From positions 1-64,000 of the forward strand of contig NZ_JAYXKP010000009.1 in assembly GCF_036039175.1 (NCBI RefSeq): a stretch of 64,000 bases of DNA, read 5' to 3'. This document shows positions 53,751 through 61,922 of this stretch, piece by piece. The translations under genes and the position numbers were made by a program. The DNA comes from Marinilactibacillus sp036039175 (GTDB lineage: Bacteria; Bacillota; Bacilli; Lactobacillales; Carnobacteriaceae_A). Position 1 is the first letter of the stretch, and every line of letters starts with the position of its first letter. A model generated the notes under the pieces. The model was not told the DNA's origin. It ran no database searches and saw only the letters and a program-made list of their open reading frames with translations.

Positions 53751-55679
53751 ATGTCAGAAATCGCAGTTAAATTACCAGATGGGTCCATAAAAAATGTGGA
53801 GTCAGGATCATCACCGAAAATGGTTGCAGGCAGTATTGCTAAATCATTGGAGAAAAAAGGATTAGCCGGTAAGTGGAATGGTCAACATGTTGATTTTGAT
53901 CAACCACTTTATGAAGACGGAGAACTTGAAATCATTACACCAGATCACGAAGATGCTTTAGGAATCCTTCGTCATTCTACTGCTCACTTAATGGCTCAAG
54001 CAATTAAGAGATTATTCCCAGATGTTAAGTTCGGTGTAGGTCCAGCGATTGAAACAGGATTTTACTATGATACAGATTCAGAAACACCTATCACAGAAGA
54101 AGATTTAGAATCCATTGAAAAAGAAATGATGGCAATTGTTAAAGAGAATCTACCATTTGTACGAAAAGAAATTTCTAGAGAAGCCGCACTTGAATTGTTC
54201 GCAGCAGATCCTTACAAAGTAGAACTCATTACAAATTTACCAGAAGATGAGACAATATCTGTTTATGAACAAGGTGAATTTGTCGATTTATGTAGAGGTG
54301 TACATGTGCCTTCGACTGGTCGTATTCAGGTGTTTAAATTACTCTCTCTAGCAGGAGCATATTGGAGAGGAAACTCAGATAATAAAATGATGCAACGTGT
54401 TTACGGTACGGCTTTCTTCGATAAAAAAGCATTAAAAGAATTTATCAAGATGCGTGAAGAAGCCAAGCAACGCGATCACCGTAAATTAGGTAAAGAATTA
54501 GATATCTTTATGCTGTCACCTGAAGTTGGATCAGGACTACCATTCTGGTTGCCAAAAGGTGCAACAATCCGTCGAGTGATTGAAAGATACATTACAGACA
54601 AAGAGATCAGCATGGGGTACCAGCACGTATATACTCCAATCATGGCGAATGTAGATTTCTACAAAACATCTGGACACTGGGATCACTATCACGAAGATAT
54701 GTTTCCACCAATGGATATGGGTGATGGAGAAATGCTTGTATTGCGTCCGATGAACTGCCCGCATCATATGATGGTATTCAAAAATGACGTAAGAAGTTAC
54801 CGTGATTTACCAATCCGTATTGCGGAATTAGGCCAAATGCATCGTTATGAGAAAAGTGGCGCTTTATCTGGATTGCAACGTGTTCGTGAAATGACTTTGA
54901 ATGATGCTCACGTATTTGTAAGACCGGATCAAATTAAAGAAGAATTCCGCAGAGTTGTGGAATTGATGCTAGCTGTATTCGAAGATTTCGATATTAAAGA
55001 TTATCGCTTCCGATTAAGCTATCGTGATCCGAAAAATACAGAGAAATATTTTGACGACGATGAAATGTGGGAAAAAGCACAGTCTATGTTGAAAGATACT
55101 TTGGATGAGATGGGGATGGACTACTTCGAAGCTATTGGTGAAGCAGCTTTTTACGGTCCAAAGCTAGATGTACAAGTTAAGACAGCGATGGGGATCGAAG
55201 AAACATTATCAACTGTTCAATTAGATTTCCTGCTACCTGAAAGATTTGACCTGACTTACGTTGGAGAAGATGGTAATGACAACCATAGACCAGTTGTTAT
55301 CCACCGCGGTATTGTTTCTACAATGGAACGATTTGTAGCTTACTTGATTGAAAGATACAAAGGAGCTTTCCCTACGTGGTTAGCACCAGTGCAAGCTAAA
55401 ATTATTCCGGTTAACTTGGATATCCATGCTGACTATGCTAATCAGTTAAACGAAGAACTGAAAGCGAAAGGATTACGGATCGAAATTGATAACCGCAATG
55501 AAAAAATGGGGTACAAGATTCGCCATGCGCAAACTCTTAAAATCCCTTATCAAATCGTGGTTGGTGACAGTGAAGTAGAGAATCAGACAGTGAGTGTTCG
55601 TAAATATGGTGAAAAAGAAACCATCACATATTCTAAAAATGAATTCATTTCAAACATTGTAGCTGAATCCAATAAATGA
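53751..55679 (+). CDS. thrS: Threonyl-tRNA synthetase
   Basis: Class II synthetase of about 642 residues. Order: TGS domain (1-62), editing SAD domain (about 63-225), catalytic core with motif 2 region MNCPHHMMVF, HVFVRP and HRGIVSTMERF, and anticodon-binding domain (about 535-642). Start choice: AGGAGG lies seven bases before ATG 53751; the GTG at 53721 has no ribosome site. Controlled by a T-box upstream. Confidence 0.98.
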   Translation: MSEIAVKLPDGSIKNVESGSSPKMVAGSIAKSLEKKGLAGKWNGQHVDFDQPLYEDGELEIITPDHEDALGILRHSTAHLMAQAIKRLFPDVKFGVGPAIETGFYYDTDSETPITEEDLESIEKEMMAIVKENLPFVRKEISREAALELFAADPYKVELITNLPEDETISVYEQGEFVDLCRGVHVPSTGRIQVFKLLSLAGAYWRGNSDNKMMQRVYGTAFFDKKALKEFIKMREEAKQRDHRKLGKELDIFMLSPEVGSGLPFWLPKGATIRRVIERYITDKEISMGYQHVYTPIMANVDFYKTSGHWDHYHEDMFPPMDMGDGEMLVLRPMNCPHHMMVFKNDVRSYRDLPIRIAELGQMHRYEKSGALSGLQRVREMTLNDAHVFVRPDQIKEEFRRVVELMLAVFEDFDIKDYRFRLSYRDPKNTEKYFDDDEMWEKAQSMLKDTLDEMGMDYFEAIGEAAFYGPKLDVQVKTAMGIEETLSTVQLDFLLPERFDLTYVGEDGNDNHRPVVIHRGIVSTMERFVAYLIERYKGAFPTWLAPVQAKIIPVNLDIHADYANQLNEELKAKGLRIEIDNRNEKMGYKIRHAQTLKIPYQIVVGDSEVENQTVSVRKYGEKETITYSKNEFISNIVAESNK

Positions 55680-55697
55680 TTTAATGCTCAAATAGTG

Positions 55698-55726
55698 TTG
55701 ACAGGTAAATAAATATTTGTTATTAT
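55698..55726 (+). promoter_or_regulatory. Sigma-A promoter for infC-rpmI-rplT
   Basis: TTGACA (55698-55703) and TATTAT (55721-55726), exact 17-base spacing, directly after thrS. Confidence 0.87.
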
Positions 55727-55734
55727 ATAAGAGT

Positions 55735-55933
55735 TGAGAAAACAAAGCAGAAGCACCCGCTTCTCGCCTTTTGGATTTAGATCCATGGGCAGATATCGAA
55801 CGTATATAACTCAAAATAGTTACGACTATTTTGAAGTCAGATAAGTATTTCTTGTCTGGTTGCGGAGATGGAGACGGGGCTTTGAAAAAGGTCACGTCTC
55901 TTTTTCTGTCTCTGTTTTTTTCGCAAATACTTT
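55735..55933 (+). promoter_or_regulatory. Structured leader of infC (L20-type)
   Basis: A leader of about 200 bases with several hairpins: AGAAGC/GCTTCT (55749-55764), TCAAAATAGT-TACG-ACTATTTTGA (55811-55834, 10 bp), CAGATAAG/CTTGTCTG (55838-55858) and a terminator. In known Firmicute infC operons ribosomal protein L20 binds a leader that mimics its rRNA site and causes termination. The layout fits this model; the exact L20 site cannot be proven by eye. Confidence 0.7.
55871..55905 (+). terminator. Regulated terminator in the infC leader
   Basis: GAGACG (55871-55876) pairs with CGTCTC (55895-55900), followed by five T, about 45 bases before the infC start. The stem is short with a long loop, typical of a conditional terminator rather than a permanent one. 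Confidence 0.65.
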
Positions 55934-55947
55934 GGAGGTGAACCACC

Positions 55948-56463
55948 ATAGCAAAAGACATGATTGTCAATGATCGTATTCGTGCTAGAGAAGTACGTTT
56001 GATCGGCAAAGACGGTGAACAGATCGGGGTAGTCCAACGCAATGAAGCAATGCGCTTAGCTGAAGATGCCAATCTAGATTTAGTTCTAGTGTCACCTAAC
56101 GCTAAGCCACCTGTTGCTCGTGTAATGGATTATGGGAAGCATCGCTACGAAATGCAAAAGAAAGAACGTGAAGCAAGAAAGAATCAAAAAATCGTTAACG
56201 TTAAAGAGATTCGTTTGAGTCCAACTATCGACGATCACGATTTTGATACAAAATTGCGTAATGCACGTAAGTTCTTGGAAAAAGGCGATAAAGTGAAAGT
56301 ATCTATTCGATTCCGTGGACGTGCGATTACTCACAAGGAAATTGGACGTGAAGTACTAGAACGTATGGCGGAAGCAGCGTCTGACATTTCACAAGTCGAA
56401 TCGAAAGCTAAAATGGATGGTCGTAGCATGTTCTTGATGCTGGCACCGAAATCTGAGAAATAA
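55948..56463 (+). CDS. infC: Translation initiation factor IF-3, AUA start
   Basis: IF-3, about 172 residues, prevents early joining of ribosomal subunits and selects the start codon. N-terminal domain from MIVNDRIRAREVRLIG; C-terminal domain from KEIRLSPTIDDHDF. The Shine-Dalgarno GGAGGTGA (55934-55941) is six bases before ATA 55948, in frame with the protein, while the first ATG is at 55960, 18 bases away. So the start appears to be ATA, a rare codon; in E. coli and some bacilli infC begins with AUU, which IF-3 itself discriminates against, providing self-regulation. Confidence 0.93.
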   Translation: MAKDMIVNDRIRAREVRLIGKDGEQIGVVQRNEAMRLAEDANLDLVLVSPNAKPPVARVMDYGKHRYEMQKKEREARKNQKIVNVKEIRLSPTIDDHDFDTKLRNARKFLEKGDKVKVSIRFRGRAITHKEIGREVLERMAEAASDISQVESKAKMDGRSMFLMLAPKSEK

Positions 56464-56487
56464 GACAAGTGTAGGAGGAAATCAATA

Positions 56488-56688
56488 ATGCCTAAGCAAA
56501 AGACACATAAAGGTTCAGCAAAACGTTTCAAGAGAACGGGTTCTGGTAAACTTAAACGTAGCCACGCAAAACGTAGCCACATGTTTGCAAACAAATCTCA
56601 AAAACAAAAACGTCACTTGCGTAAATCTACAATGGTTTCGAAGAGTGATTACAAACGTATCAAACAACAACTTGCTAAAATGAAATAA
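56488..56688 (+). CDS. rpmI: 50S ribosomal protein L35
   Basis: Basic ribosomal protein of 66 residues, starting MPKQKTHKGSAKRFKRTGSG, the L35 signature. The ATG has AGGAGG upstream. It lies 24 bases after infC in the infC-rpmI-rplT operon and is co-translated with its neighbours. Confidence 0.98.
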   Translation: MPKQKTHKGSAKRFKRTGSGKLKRSHAKRSHMFANKSQKQKRHLRKSTMVSKSDYKRIKQQLAKMK

Positions 56689-56741
56689 TAAATGTACGAG
56701 CACTCGAATGATCAAGAGTGCAACCAAGGAGGAAATCAACA

Positions 56742-57101
56742 ATGGCACGAGTTAAAGGTGGAGTAGTCTCCCGCAAGCGCCGTAATCGCGTTTTAAAGCT
56801 AGCTAAAGGGTACTACGGAGCGAAGCATCGCTTGTTTAAAGTTGCAAAACAACAAGTAATGAAATCTTACCAATATGCATATAGAGACCGTAAACAAAAC
56901 AAGCGTAACTTCCGTAGATTATGGATTGCACGTATCAACGCTGCAGCACGTATGAACGGCTTAAGCTACTCTAAATTGATGCACGGACTTAAACTTGCAG
57001 AAATCGACATGAACCGTAAAATGTTAGCTGAACTTGCAGTAAGTGATGCAGCAGCATTTACAACTTTGGCTGACCAGGCTAAAGACGCTTTAAGCAAATA
57101 A
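56742..57101 (+). CDS. rplT: 50S ribosomal protein L20
   Basis: 119 residues; highly basic N-terminal tail MARVKGGVVSRKRRNRVLK, then a compact helical domain with GLSYSKLMHGLK. In known systems L20 binds its own operon leader and represses. Start choice: AGGAGG precedes ATG 56742; an in-frame ATG at 56718 is upstream of that site and gives an extension not seen in L20. Confidence 0.98.
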   Translation: MARVKGGVVSRKRRNRVLKLAKGYYGAKHRLFKVAKQQVMKSYQYAYRDRKQNKRNFRRLWIARINAAARMNGLSYSKLMHGLKLAEIDMNRKMLAELAVSDAAAFTTLADQAKDALSK

Positions 57102-57109
57102 TACAGTAA

Positions 57110-57138
57110 AACTCGCTTATATAAGCGGGTTTTTTTTA
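57110..57138 (+). terminator. Terminator after rplT
   Basis: AACTCGCTTAT pairs with ATAAGCGGGTT (one G-U pair) with T run of eight. It ends the translation operon. Confidence 0.92.
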
Positions 57139-57530
57139 TACCTTTTTATAAACTCTACTTAAAGTATTCGTTGGAAAAAAACGATTATAAACAGATAGAT
57201 TAGAAAGAACCATAGAAAATAGGTTGAGTCTATACGTAACATTTATACGAATTCAAGATAGTTTAACTGTTAAATATGGCGAAAAATAGTCGATGTAATT
57301 TAATTCGCTTCCAACATAAGAATTCCAGATTGAAATTGTATAAAAATAAGATATAATCTGTAAATACATGATATAATAAATTAAATGACAAGAATCCCAG
57401 TTTGCCCAAATTGGAGTATGATCTCTTGAAAAAGCTAATGAGGAACTCAATAATGAATAGTGACAGTAATTATTGAATGATCCTATACATAAGTTGCAAT
57501 CCCTTATATAGAAATGGAAGGTATGAGGCA
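57139..57530 (+). other. Gene-free AT-rich stretch before hemY
   Basis: About 390 bases. No convincing gene is seen on either strand. It contains a good promoter (57330-57357), an alternative promoter TTGAAA-17-AATAAT (57426-57454), and an extra TATAAT a little downstream of the first (about 57370). The leader to hemY is about 165 bases with no obvious riboswitch. Confidence 0.6.
57330..57357 (+). promoter_or_regulatory. Sigma-A promoter for hemY
   Basis: TTGAAA (57330-57335) and consensus TATAAT (57352-57357), 16 bases apart. Confidence 0.7.
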
Positions 57531-58934
57531 ATGAATAGATCTAAAAAGCGAATAGCGGTCATCGGAACAGGCATAACAGGGCTTACGACAGCATTCAGAT
57601 TAAAAAAAACAATAGAAAAATATAGCCTTCCTTTCGAACTACTTGTATTGGAAAGTTCCATTCGTTCTGGTGGTAAAATCCACACAATGAAGATGGGAGA
57701 AGATTATGTAGATTTAGGGGCTGAATCGATTGATGTAGGATCCGGTGAAGCGATGGATTTGATCAATGAACTCGGCTTAACTGAACAAATTAGGTACAGC
57801 CAGAATGGGAAACAGGATATTTATGCATTTAACAAGCTGTATCATATAGATAGTCCTACTTACAAGGGTATACCGGCTAAACGATCTGAGATCTGGAAAT
57901 ATGATTTACTCTCGTTTCAAGGAAAAGTATCTTATTTAAAAGATACCTACCTTCCATCCTCGGAAATAACGGAACACACAAGTGTGATTGATTATTTGAA
58001 TGAAAGAATCGGAACAGAGCTAACAGAATATGTAGCAGAACCGTATTATTCTGAAATCTACATGAATCACATGGAGTCCACTGGTATGGACATGATCGAT
58101 AGTACCATTCTAAAATTAGAGAGTGAACATGGCAACCTGACGAATGCTCTTGAAGCAAATCCTGATATTCTCGATTCTAATAGAAAACAAATTTCTTTTG
58201 AAAATGGGTTAGAAACATTAACGAATATGCTAATGGAAGCACTCAAGGGGCATGTTGTTTTTTCAAAAAAAGTCACAGAGATTAAAAAGAGTATTGAAGG
58301 TACGTATATACTAGACATCAATAAAAAAGAACAAGTCAGAGTTGGGGCGGTTGTAGTCGCAACAGACCCTGGGAACTACAAAGAAATTTTCACAGATGTA
58401 GAATTCAAGGAACAATTCAAAGAAATTAAAACGAACTCAATTGGTTTTGCAATGTTCAGTTTTCCAAAAGGGGCTTTAAAGATCAAACCTGAAGGAAACG
58501 GCATACTATGTTCTAGAAGAAATGATTCTCATATTTCAAGCGTTGTTTGGTTAAATAAAAAATGGGCAAGCTTGGAAAATAGAGATGAAGAGTTATTAGG
58601 CATTTATTTTGGTCACGGGAATGAAGAAATTATGCTATCTCTAAGTAACAAACAGATTGAAGAATTGCTACTTAAAGACTTAGAAAAAATGCTCGGCATA
58701 GATGCCCCACCAATTTACCATGTTCTTAAAAGATGGAAAAATTCTTTCCCAAAACAATCCTTCAGTGGGGAGAATGCTGGAAGTAAATTAATTGACTCAA
58801 TTCAAACTGCTTATCCTGGAATTTACCTGGCTGGGAATGGTGTCAAAGGATTCGGCATCAATAGTTGTATAAAGCAGGGTAACGAAGTTAGTGAGTACAT
58901 TATTACACACTTAAAAAAACAAAATAGTTTGTAA
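57531..58934 (+). CDS. hemY: HemY-like protoporphyrinogen/coproporphyrinogen oxidase
   Basis: FAD-dependent oxidase of about 467 residues. The Rossmann motif VIGTGITGLTTAFRL (about 10-24) begins the FAD domain, followed by LVLESSIRSGGKI; a C-terminal second FAD segment reads GIYLAGNGVKGFGINSCIKQG. This is the HemY/CgoX family, which in Gram-positive bacteria oxidises coproporphyrinogen III to coproporphyrin III. No other heme genes are nearby, so its real substrate may differ. Start choice: GGAAGG lies nine bases before ATG 57531; the longer ORF start at 57477 has no such site. Confidence 0.85.
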   Translation: MNRSKKRIAVIGTGITGLTTAFRLKKTIEKYSLPFELLVLESSIRSGGKIHTMKMGEDYVDLGAESIDVGSGEAMDLINELGLTEQIRYSQNGKQDIYAFNKLYHIDSPTYKGIPAKRSEIWKYDLLSFQGKVSYLKDTYLPSSEITEHTSVIDYLNERIGTELTEYVAEPYYSEIYMNHMESTGMDMIDSTILKLESEHGNLTNALEANPDILDSNRKQISFENGLETLTNMLMEALKGHVVFSKKVTEIKKSIEGTYILDINKKEQVRVGAVVVATDPGNYKEIFTDVEFKEQFKEIKTNSIGFAMFSFPKGALKIKPEGNGILCSRRNDSHISSVVWLNKKWASLENRDEELLGIYFGHGNEEIMLSLSNKQIEELLLKDLEKMLGIDAPPIYHVLKRWKNSFPKQSFSGENAGSKLIDSIQTAYPGIYLAGNGVKGFGINSCIKQGNEVSEYIITHLKKQNSL

Positions 58935-58963
58935 TAAAGCCTTTTAATCCAATCAGAGGTTTA

Positions 58964-59009
58964 AAAACAACTAAATTGAGCTCATTAGAGTGAATTTAGT
59001 TGTTTTTTT
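58964..59009 (+). terminator. Terminator after hemY
   Basis: AAAACAACTAAATT pairs with AATTTAGTTGTTTT, with a 15-base loop and seven T. Confidence 0.9.
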
Positions 59010-59056
59010 ATTTTCATCTGGAGTATTCTAGAATAAAATAGAAAGGAAGGCTAATT

Positions 59057-59800
59057 ATGCAAGTCACAGTTTTAGGATATTATGGAGGATACCCTACGAA
59101 GGACGTAGGAACGAGTGCTTATCTAGTACAATCGGAAGGGTATAATTTATTACTCGATGCTGGAAGTGCATCTTTATTGGCGCTTGAACATCACATTGAC
59201 CCACTAGAATTGAATGCCGTTTTGCTTTCCCACTATCATCATGACCATATTGCAGATTTAGGTGTCCTTCAGTTTACTAGACAACTTAAAAGAACCGACA
59301 AAGGTAATCGTGCTCCGCTACTGTCTATTTACGGACACAGCGAAGATAAGCAAGCTTTTGAGAAGACAACCCTTGAAGAAGTTAGTCAGGGAATTGACTA
59401 CACAAAAGAAAACCATACATCTATTGGACCGTTTGATGTTACGCATTTAAAAACGCTACATCCAGTTCCATGTTATGCTTTTCGGATTGTGGAAAGAGCT
59501 ACAGGGAAAACAGTTGTGTATACAGCTGATTCTGGTTATATTGAAGAGTTCATTCCTTTTGCAAAGAATGCGGATTTGTTCATTACAGATACAAATCTTT
59601 TCAGAGGAATGGAAAGGCATTTAGTTCACATGACGTCTAAAGAGTGCGGATACATCGCTCATAAAGCAAATGTTCAGACAATGGTACTCAGTCACCTTCC
59701 GCAAAATGGAGACTTAAAGCAATTACAAAAAGAAGCCGCAGAAGAAGCACCTAAGACTAAAACATTATTGGCTGAAAAAGATCTGGAGATTATCATTTAA
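59057..59800 (+). CDS. yhfI: Metallo-beta-lactamase-fold hydrolase (YhfI)
   Basis: A 247-residue MBL-fold protein with the di-zinc motif HYHHDH (about 59-64), a later H and D in ADSGY, and DTNLF. Such proteins may be phosphodiesterases or ribonuclease Z-like; the substrate is unknown. The gene is followed closely by lplJ, the same pair as in Bacillus. AAAGGAAGG precedes the ATG. Confidence 0.92.
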   Translation: MQVTVLGYYGGYPTKDVGTSAYLVQSEGYNLLLDAGSASLLALEHHIDPLELNAVLLSHYHHDHIADLGVLQFTRQLKRTDKGNRAPLLSIYGHSEDKQAFEKTTLEEVSQGIDYTKENHTSIGPFDVTHLKTLHPVPCYAFRIVERATGKTVVYTADSGYIEEFIPFAKNADLFITDTNLFRGMERHLVHMTSKECGYIAHKANVQTMVLSHLPQNGDLKQLQKEAAEEAPKTKTLLAEKDLEIII

Positions 59801-59812
59801 AGGAGATTAACT

Positions 59813-60832
59813 ATGTATTATGTTAAAAACGAACGGAATGGACAAGAAATAGTAGACGCACGAATCAACTTAGCGATTGAGTATTATCTATTAAATGAAA
59901 TAGAACTGGACGAACCTATCCTATTGTTTTACATTAATGATAATGCCATTATAGTAGGTAAGAACCAGAATACATTTGAAGAAGTTAATACGGATTACGT
60001 CAATGAACATGATGTAACGGTAGTCAGAAGATTTTCAGGTGGAGGCGCTGTGTACCACGATTTAGGTGTACTATGCTTTTGCTTTATAACAAAAGACGAT
60101 GGAGATTCTTTCAGAGACTTCAAAAAATTCACTTCACCTGTTATTGATGCACTTCATAAAATGGGTGTAGAAGGTGCTGAGCTGAAGGGTCGTAACGATT
60201 TGGTCATTGATGAGAAAAAATTCTCAGGAAATGCGATGTACTCTAAGAATGGCAGATTGACTGCGCATGGTACACTGATGTTTGATTCGGAAATAGAAGC
60301 GGTAGTAGGCGCTTTGAGACCTAAGAAGCATAAGTTGGAATCTAAGGGTATAAAATCGATTAGAAGCCGTGTAACGAACATTAAGCCCTATCTAAGTGAT
60401 GATTATCAGTATATGAATGCCAAAAACTTTAGAGAAAAGTTATTGCTGAATATATTTGAAGTTTCAGAAGTATCCGAAGTAAAAGAATATAAACTAACTG
60501 AATCGGACTGGGAGAAAATAGATAAATTTGCAGAAACCTATACAGCAAACTGGGACTGGAATTATGGGAAATCCCCTAAATTTGATCTGGAGCGTAGCGA
60601 AAGATTATCTATTGGAACGGTGGAAGTGAAATTGAACGTGAACAGAGGAGTGATCCAAGATATTAAAATTTTTGGAGATTTCTTTGGCTTAGGTGAAATA
60701 TCAGACGTAGAGGATAAGTTAATTGGTAAGACTTATGAAGAAAAAGCTATTCGTGAAGTATTTGAGGACGTTGACATAAATAAATACTTTGGAAAAGTAG
60801 AAATTGATGAATTAGTTAACTTATTTTACTAA
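59813..60832 (+). CDS. lplJ: Lipoate--protein ligase
   Basis: Activates free lipoate with ATP and attaches it to E2 and GcvH lipoyl domains. 339 residues. The lipoate-binding RRFSGGGAVYHDLG (about 70-83) and catalytic lysine in DEKKFSGNAMY (about 137-145) are present, as is the C-terminal accessory domain of LplA/LplJ. Indicates lipoate salvage. AAGGAG precedes the ATG, 12 bases after yhfI. Confidence 0.96.
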   Translation: MYYVKNERNGQEIVDARINLAIEYYLLNEIELDEPILLFYINDNAIIVGKNQNTFEEVNTDYVNEHDVTVVRRFSGGGAVYHDLGVLCFCFITKDDGDSFRDFKKFTSPVIDALHKMGVEGAELKGRNDLVIDEKKFSGNAMYSKNGRLTAHGTLMFDSEIEAVVGALRPKKHKLESKGIKSIRSRVTNIKPYLSDDYQYMNAKNFREKLLLNIFEVSEVSEVKEYKLTESDWEKIDKFAETYTANWDWNYGKSPKFDLERSERLSIGTVEVKLNVNRGVIQDIKIFGDFFGLGEISDVEDKLIGKTYEEKAIREVFEDVDINKYFGKVEIDELVNLFY

Positions 60833-60843
60833 GTGATTTAGAG

Positions 60844-60889
60844 ATAGTCTTGGTCATGTCCAAACAAGGACATCATCAAGACTATTTTT
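60844..60889 (+). terminator. Terminator after lplJ
   Basis: A two-part stem: ATAGTCTTG/CAAGACTAT outside and ATGTCC/GGACAT inside with a small bulge, followed by five T. Confidence 0.9.
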
Positions 60890-61234
60890 GTATATCTACT
60901 CATGCTCATAATAAGGAATAGTCAACTCATTAAGCCATTTAACGACATAAAACTATACTAGAGAAAAAACCCATGTGACAGAACGTTTTCTTGTTTATAA
61001 TCATTATAATTTAGTATCGTTTTAGTAGGCTTGTAGTTAATGACCTATAAACGCATTGGTAAAGGGGTTTTAACGAGCATGCCTACATTTGTTGATAGAA
61101 AAAAACGTGATATTTGACAAAAAAATGACGAAAGGGGTTTACAAGAGTTCACAATTGATATATAGTTATAAATGTAGTCAACAAGCAAACAAATATACTA
61201 TAAAAAAACAGAGATTTGAAGGGAGCAATACATA
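60890..61234 (+). other. Gene-free regulatory region before spx
   Basis: About 345 bases, AT-rich, no gene seen. It has at least one strong promoter (61138-61166), an upstream TATAAT (60996-61001) and another (61005-61010), and two copies of AAAGGGGTTT (61061 and 61131). Several promoters are likely, as known for spx in Bacillus. Confidence 0.6.
61138..61166 (+). promoter_or_regulatory. Sigma-A-type promoter for spx
   Basis: TTTACA (61138-61143) and TATAGT (61161-61166), exactly 17 bases apart, about 70 bases before the spx start. Confidence 0.7.
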
Positions 61235-61642
61235 ATGGTCACATTATTTACATCACCAAGTTGCGCATCATGTAGAAAAGCGAAGGCATGGTTAGAAGAA
61301 TTTGGCATCCCTTATGAAGAAAGAAACATTGCCTCAACACCTATAACAATTAGCGAAATAAAATCTATTATGCGTATGACAGAAGAGGGAACTGAAGAAA
61401 TTATCTCAACACGTTCAAAAGCATTCCAACAGTTAAACGTTGATATTGATGATCTTTCTTTACAAGAATTATTCACATTAATTCAAGAAACACCAAGTTT
61501 ATTACGTAGACCAATCGTTTTAGATGAAAAACGTATGCAAATCGGATACAATGAAGACGAAATTCGTCAGTTTATCCCTAGAGAAGTAAGAGCTTTAGAG
61601 TTACAAAAAGCCCAACGATTAGTTGCTCTTTCAAATAGCTAA
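61235..61642 (+). CDS. spx: Transcriptional regulator Spx
   Basis: ArsC-family redox switch protein of 135 residues that binds the RNA polymerase alpha subunit, to activate thiol-stress genes. CxxC redox pair CASC (10-13), the RPI region RRPIVLDEKRMQIGYN, and C-terminal LEL. The Spx clade is shown by the CxxC and length; it is degraded via ClpXP in known cases. Near mecA, as in Bacillus. AAGGGAGC precedes the ATG. Confidence 0.96.
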   Translation: MVTLFTSPSCASCRKAKAWLEEFGIPYEERNIASTPITISEIKSIMRMTEEGTEEIISTRSKAFQQLNVDIDDLSLQELFTLIQETPSLLRRPIVLDEKRMQIGYNEDEIRQFIPREVRALELQKAQRLVALSNS

Positions 61643-61672
61643 GTAGGATACTAAAAATATTTTAGATCTTAT

Positions 61673-61715
61673 AAAAGATTCGACACTGTCTGGTACGGTC
61701 GAATCTTTTTTATTT
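61673..61715 (+). terminator. Terminator after spx
   Basis: AAAAGATTCGAC pairs with GTCGAATCTTTT (perfect 12 bp) with a 13-base loop and a T-rich run. Confidence 0.92.
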
Positions 61716-61731
61716 TCTTTAAATCATTGAC

Positions 61732-61760
61732 TTGTATTCGTTTCACTCATTTTGTATAAT
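61732..61760 (+). promoter_or_regulatory. Sigma-A promoter for mecA
   Basis: TTGTAT (61732-61737) and consensus TATAAT (61755-61760), 17-base gap. The leader is about 155 bases. Confidence 0.82.
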
Positions 61761-61764
61761 AGCT

Positions 61765-61795
61765 AGAGCGTAGTAACTCTGCGTGAAGAGGTTAC
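61765..61795 (+). promoter_or_regulatory. Alternative hairpins in the mecA leader
   Basis: AGAG (61765-61768) can pair with CTCT (61777-61780), while GTAACTCT (61773-61780) can pair with AGAGGTTAC (61787-61795, one bulge). The two foldings exclude one another, which is a pattern seen in RNA switches, but the stems are short. Confidence 0.35.
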
Positions 61796-61922
61796 AGGGC
61801 TTCAATTTATCTAACAAAACCTCTATAATATAAATAGAAAGTATTGTCGGTAATAAATAATAGGCAATATTCAAAAAAAGCTTAATACCTGACACTGATT
61901 GAAGGAAAGAGGTGCTATAAAT

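Noticed and set aside
57253..57531. Open frame of 92 codons on the minus strand between rplT and hemY
   Set aside because: Its composition is that of random AT-rich sequence (many Tyr, Ile, Ser, His), it has no ribosome site and it crosses the hemY promoter.
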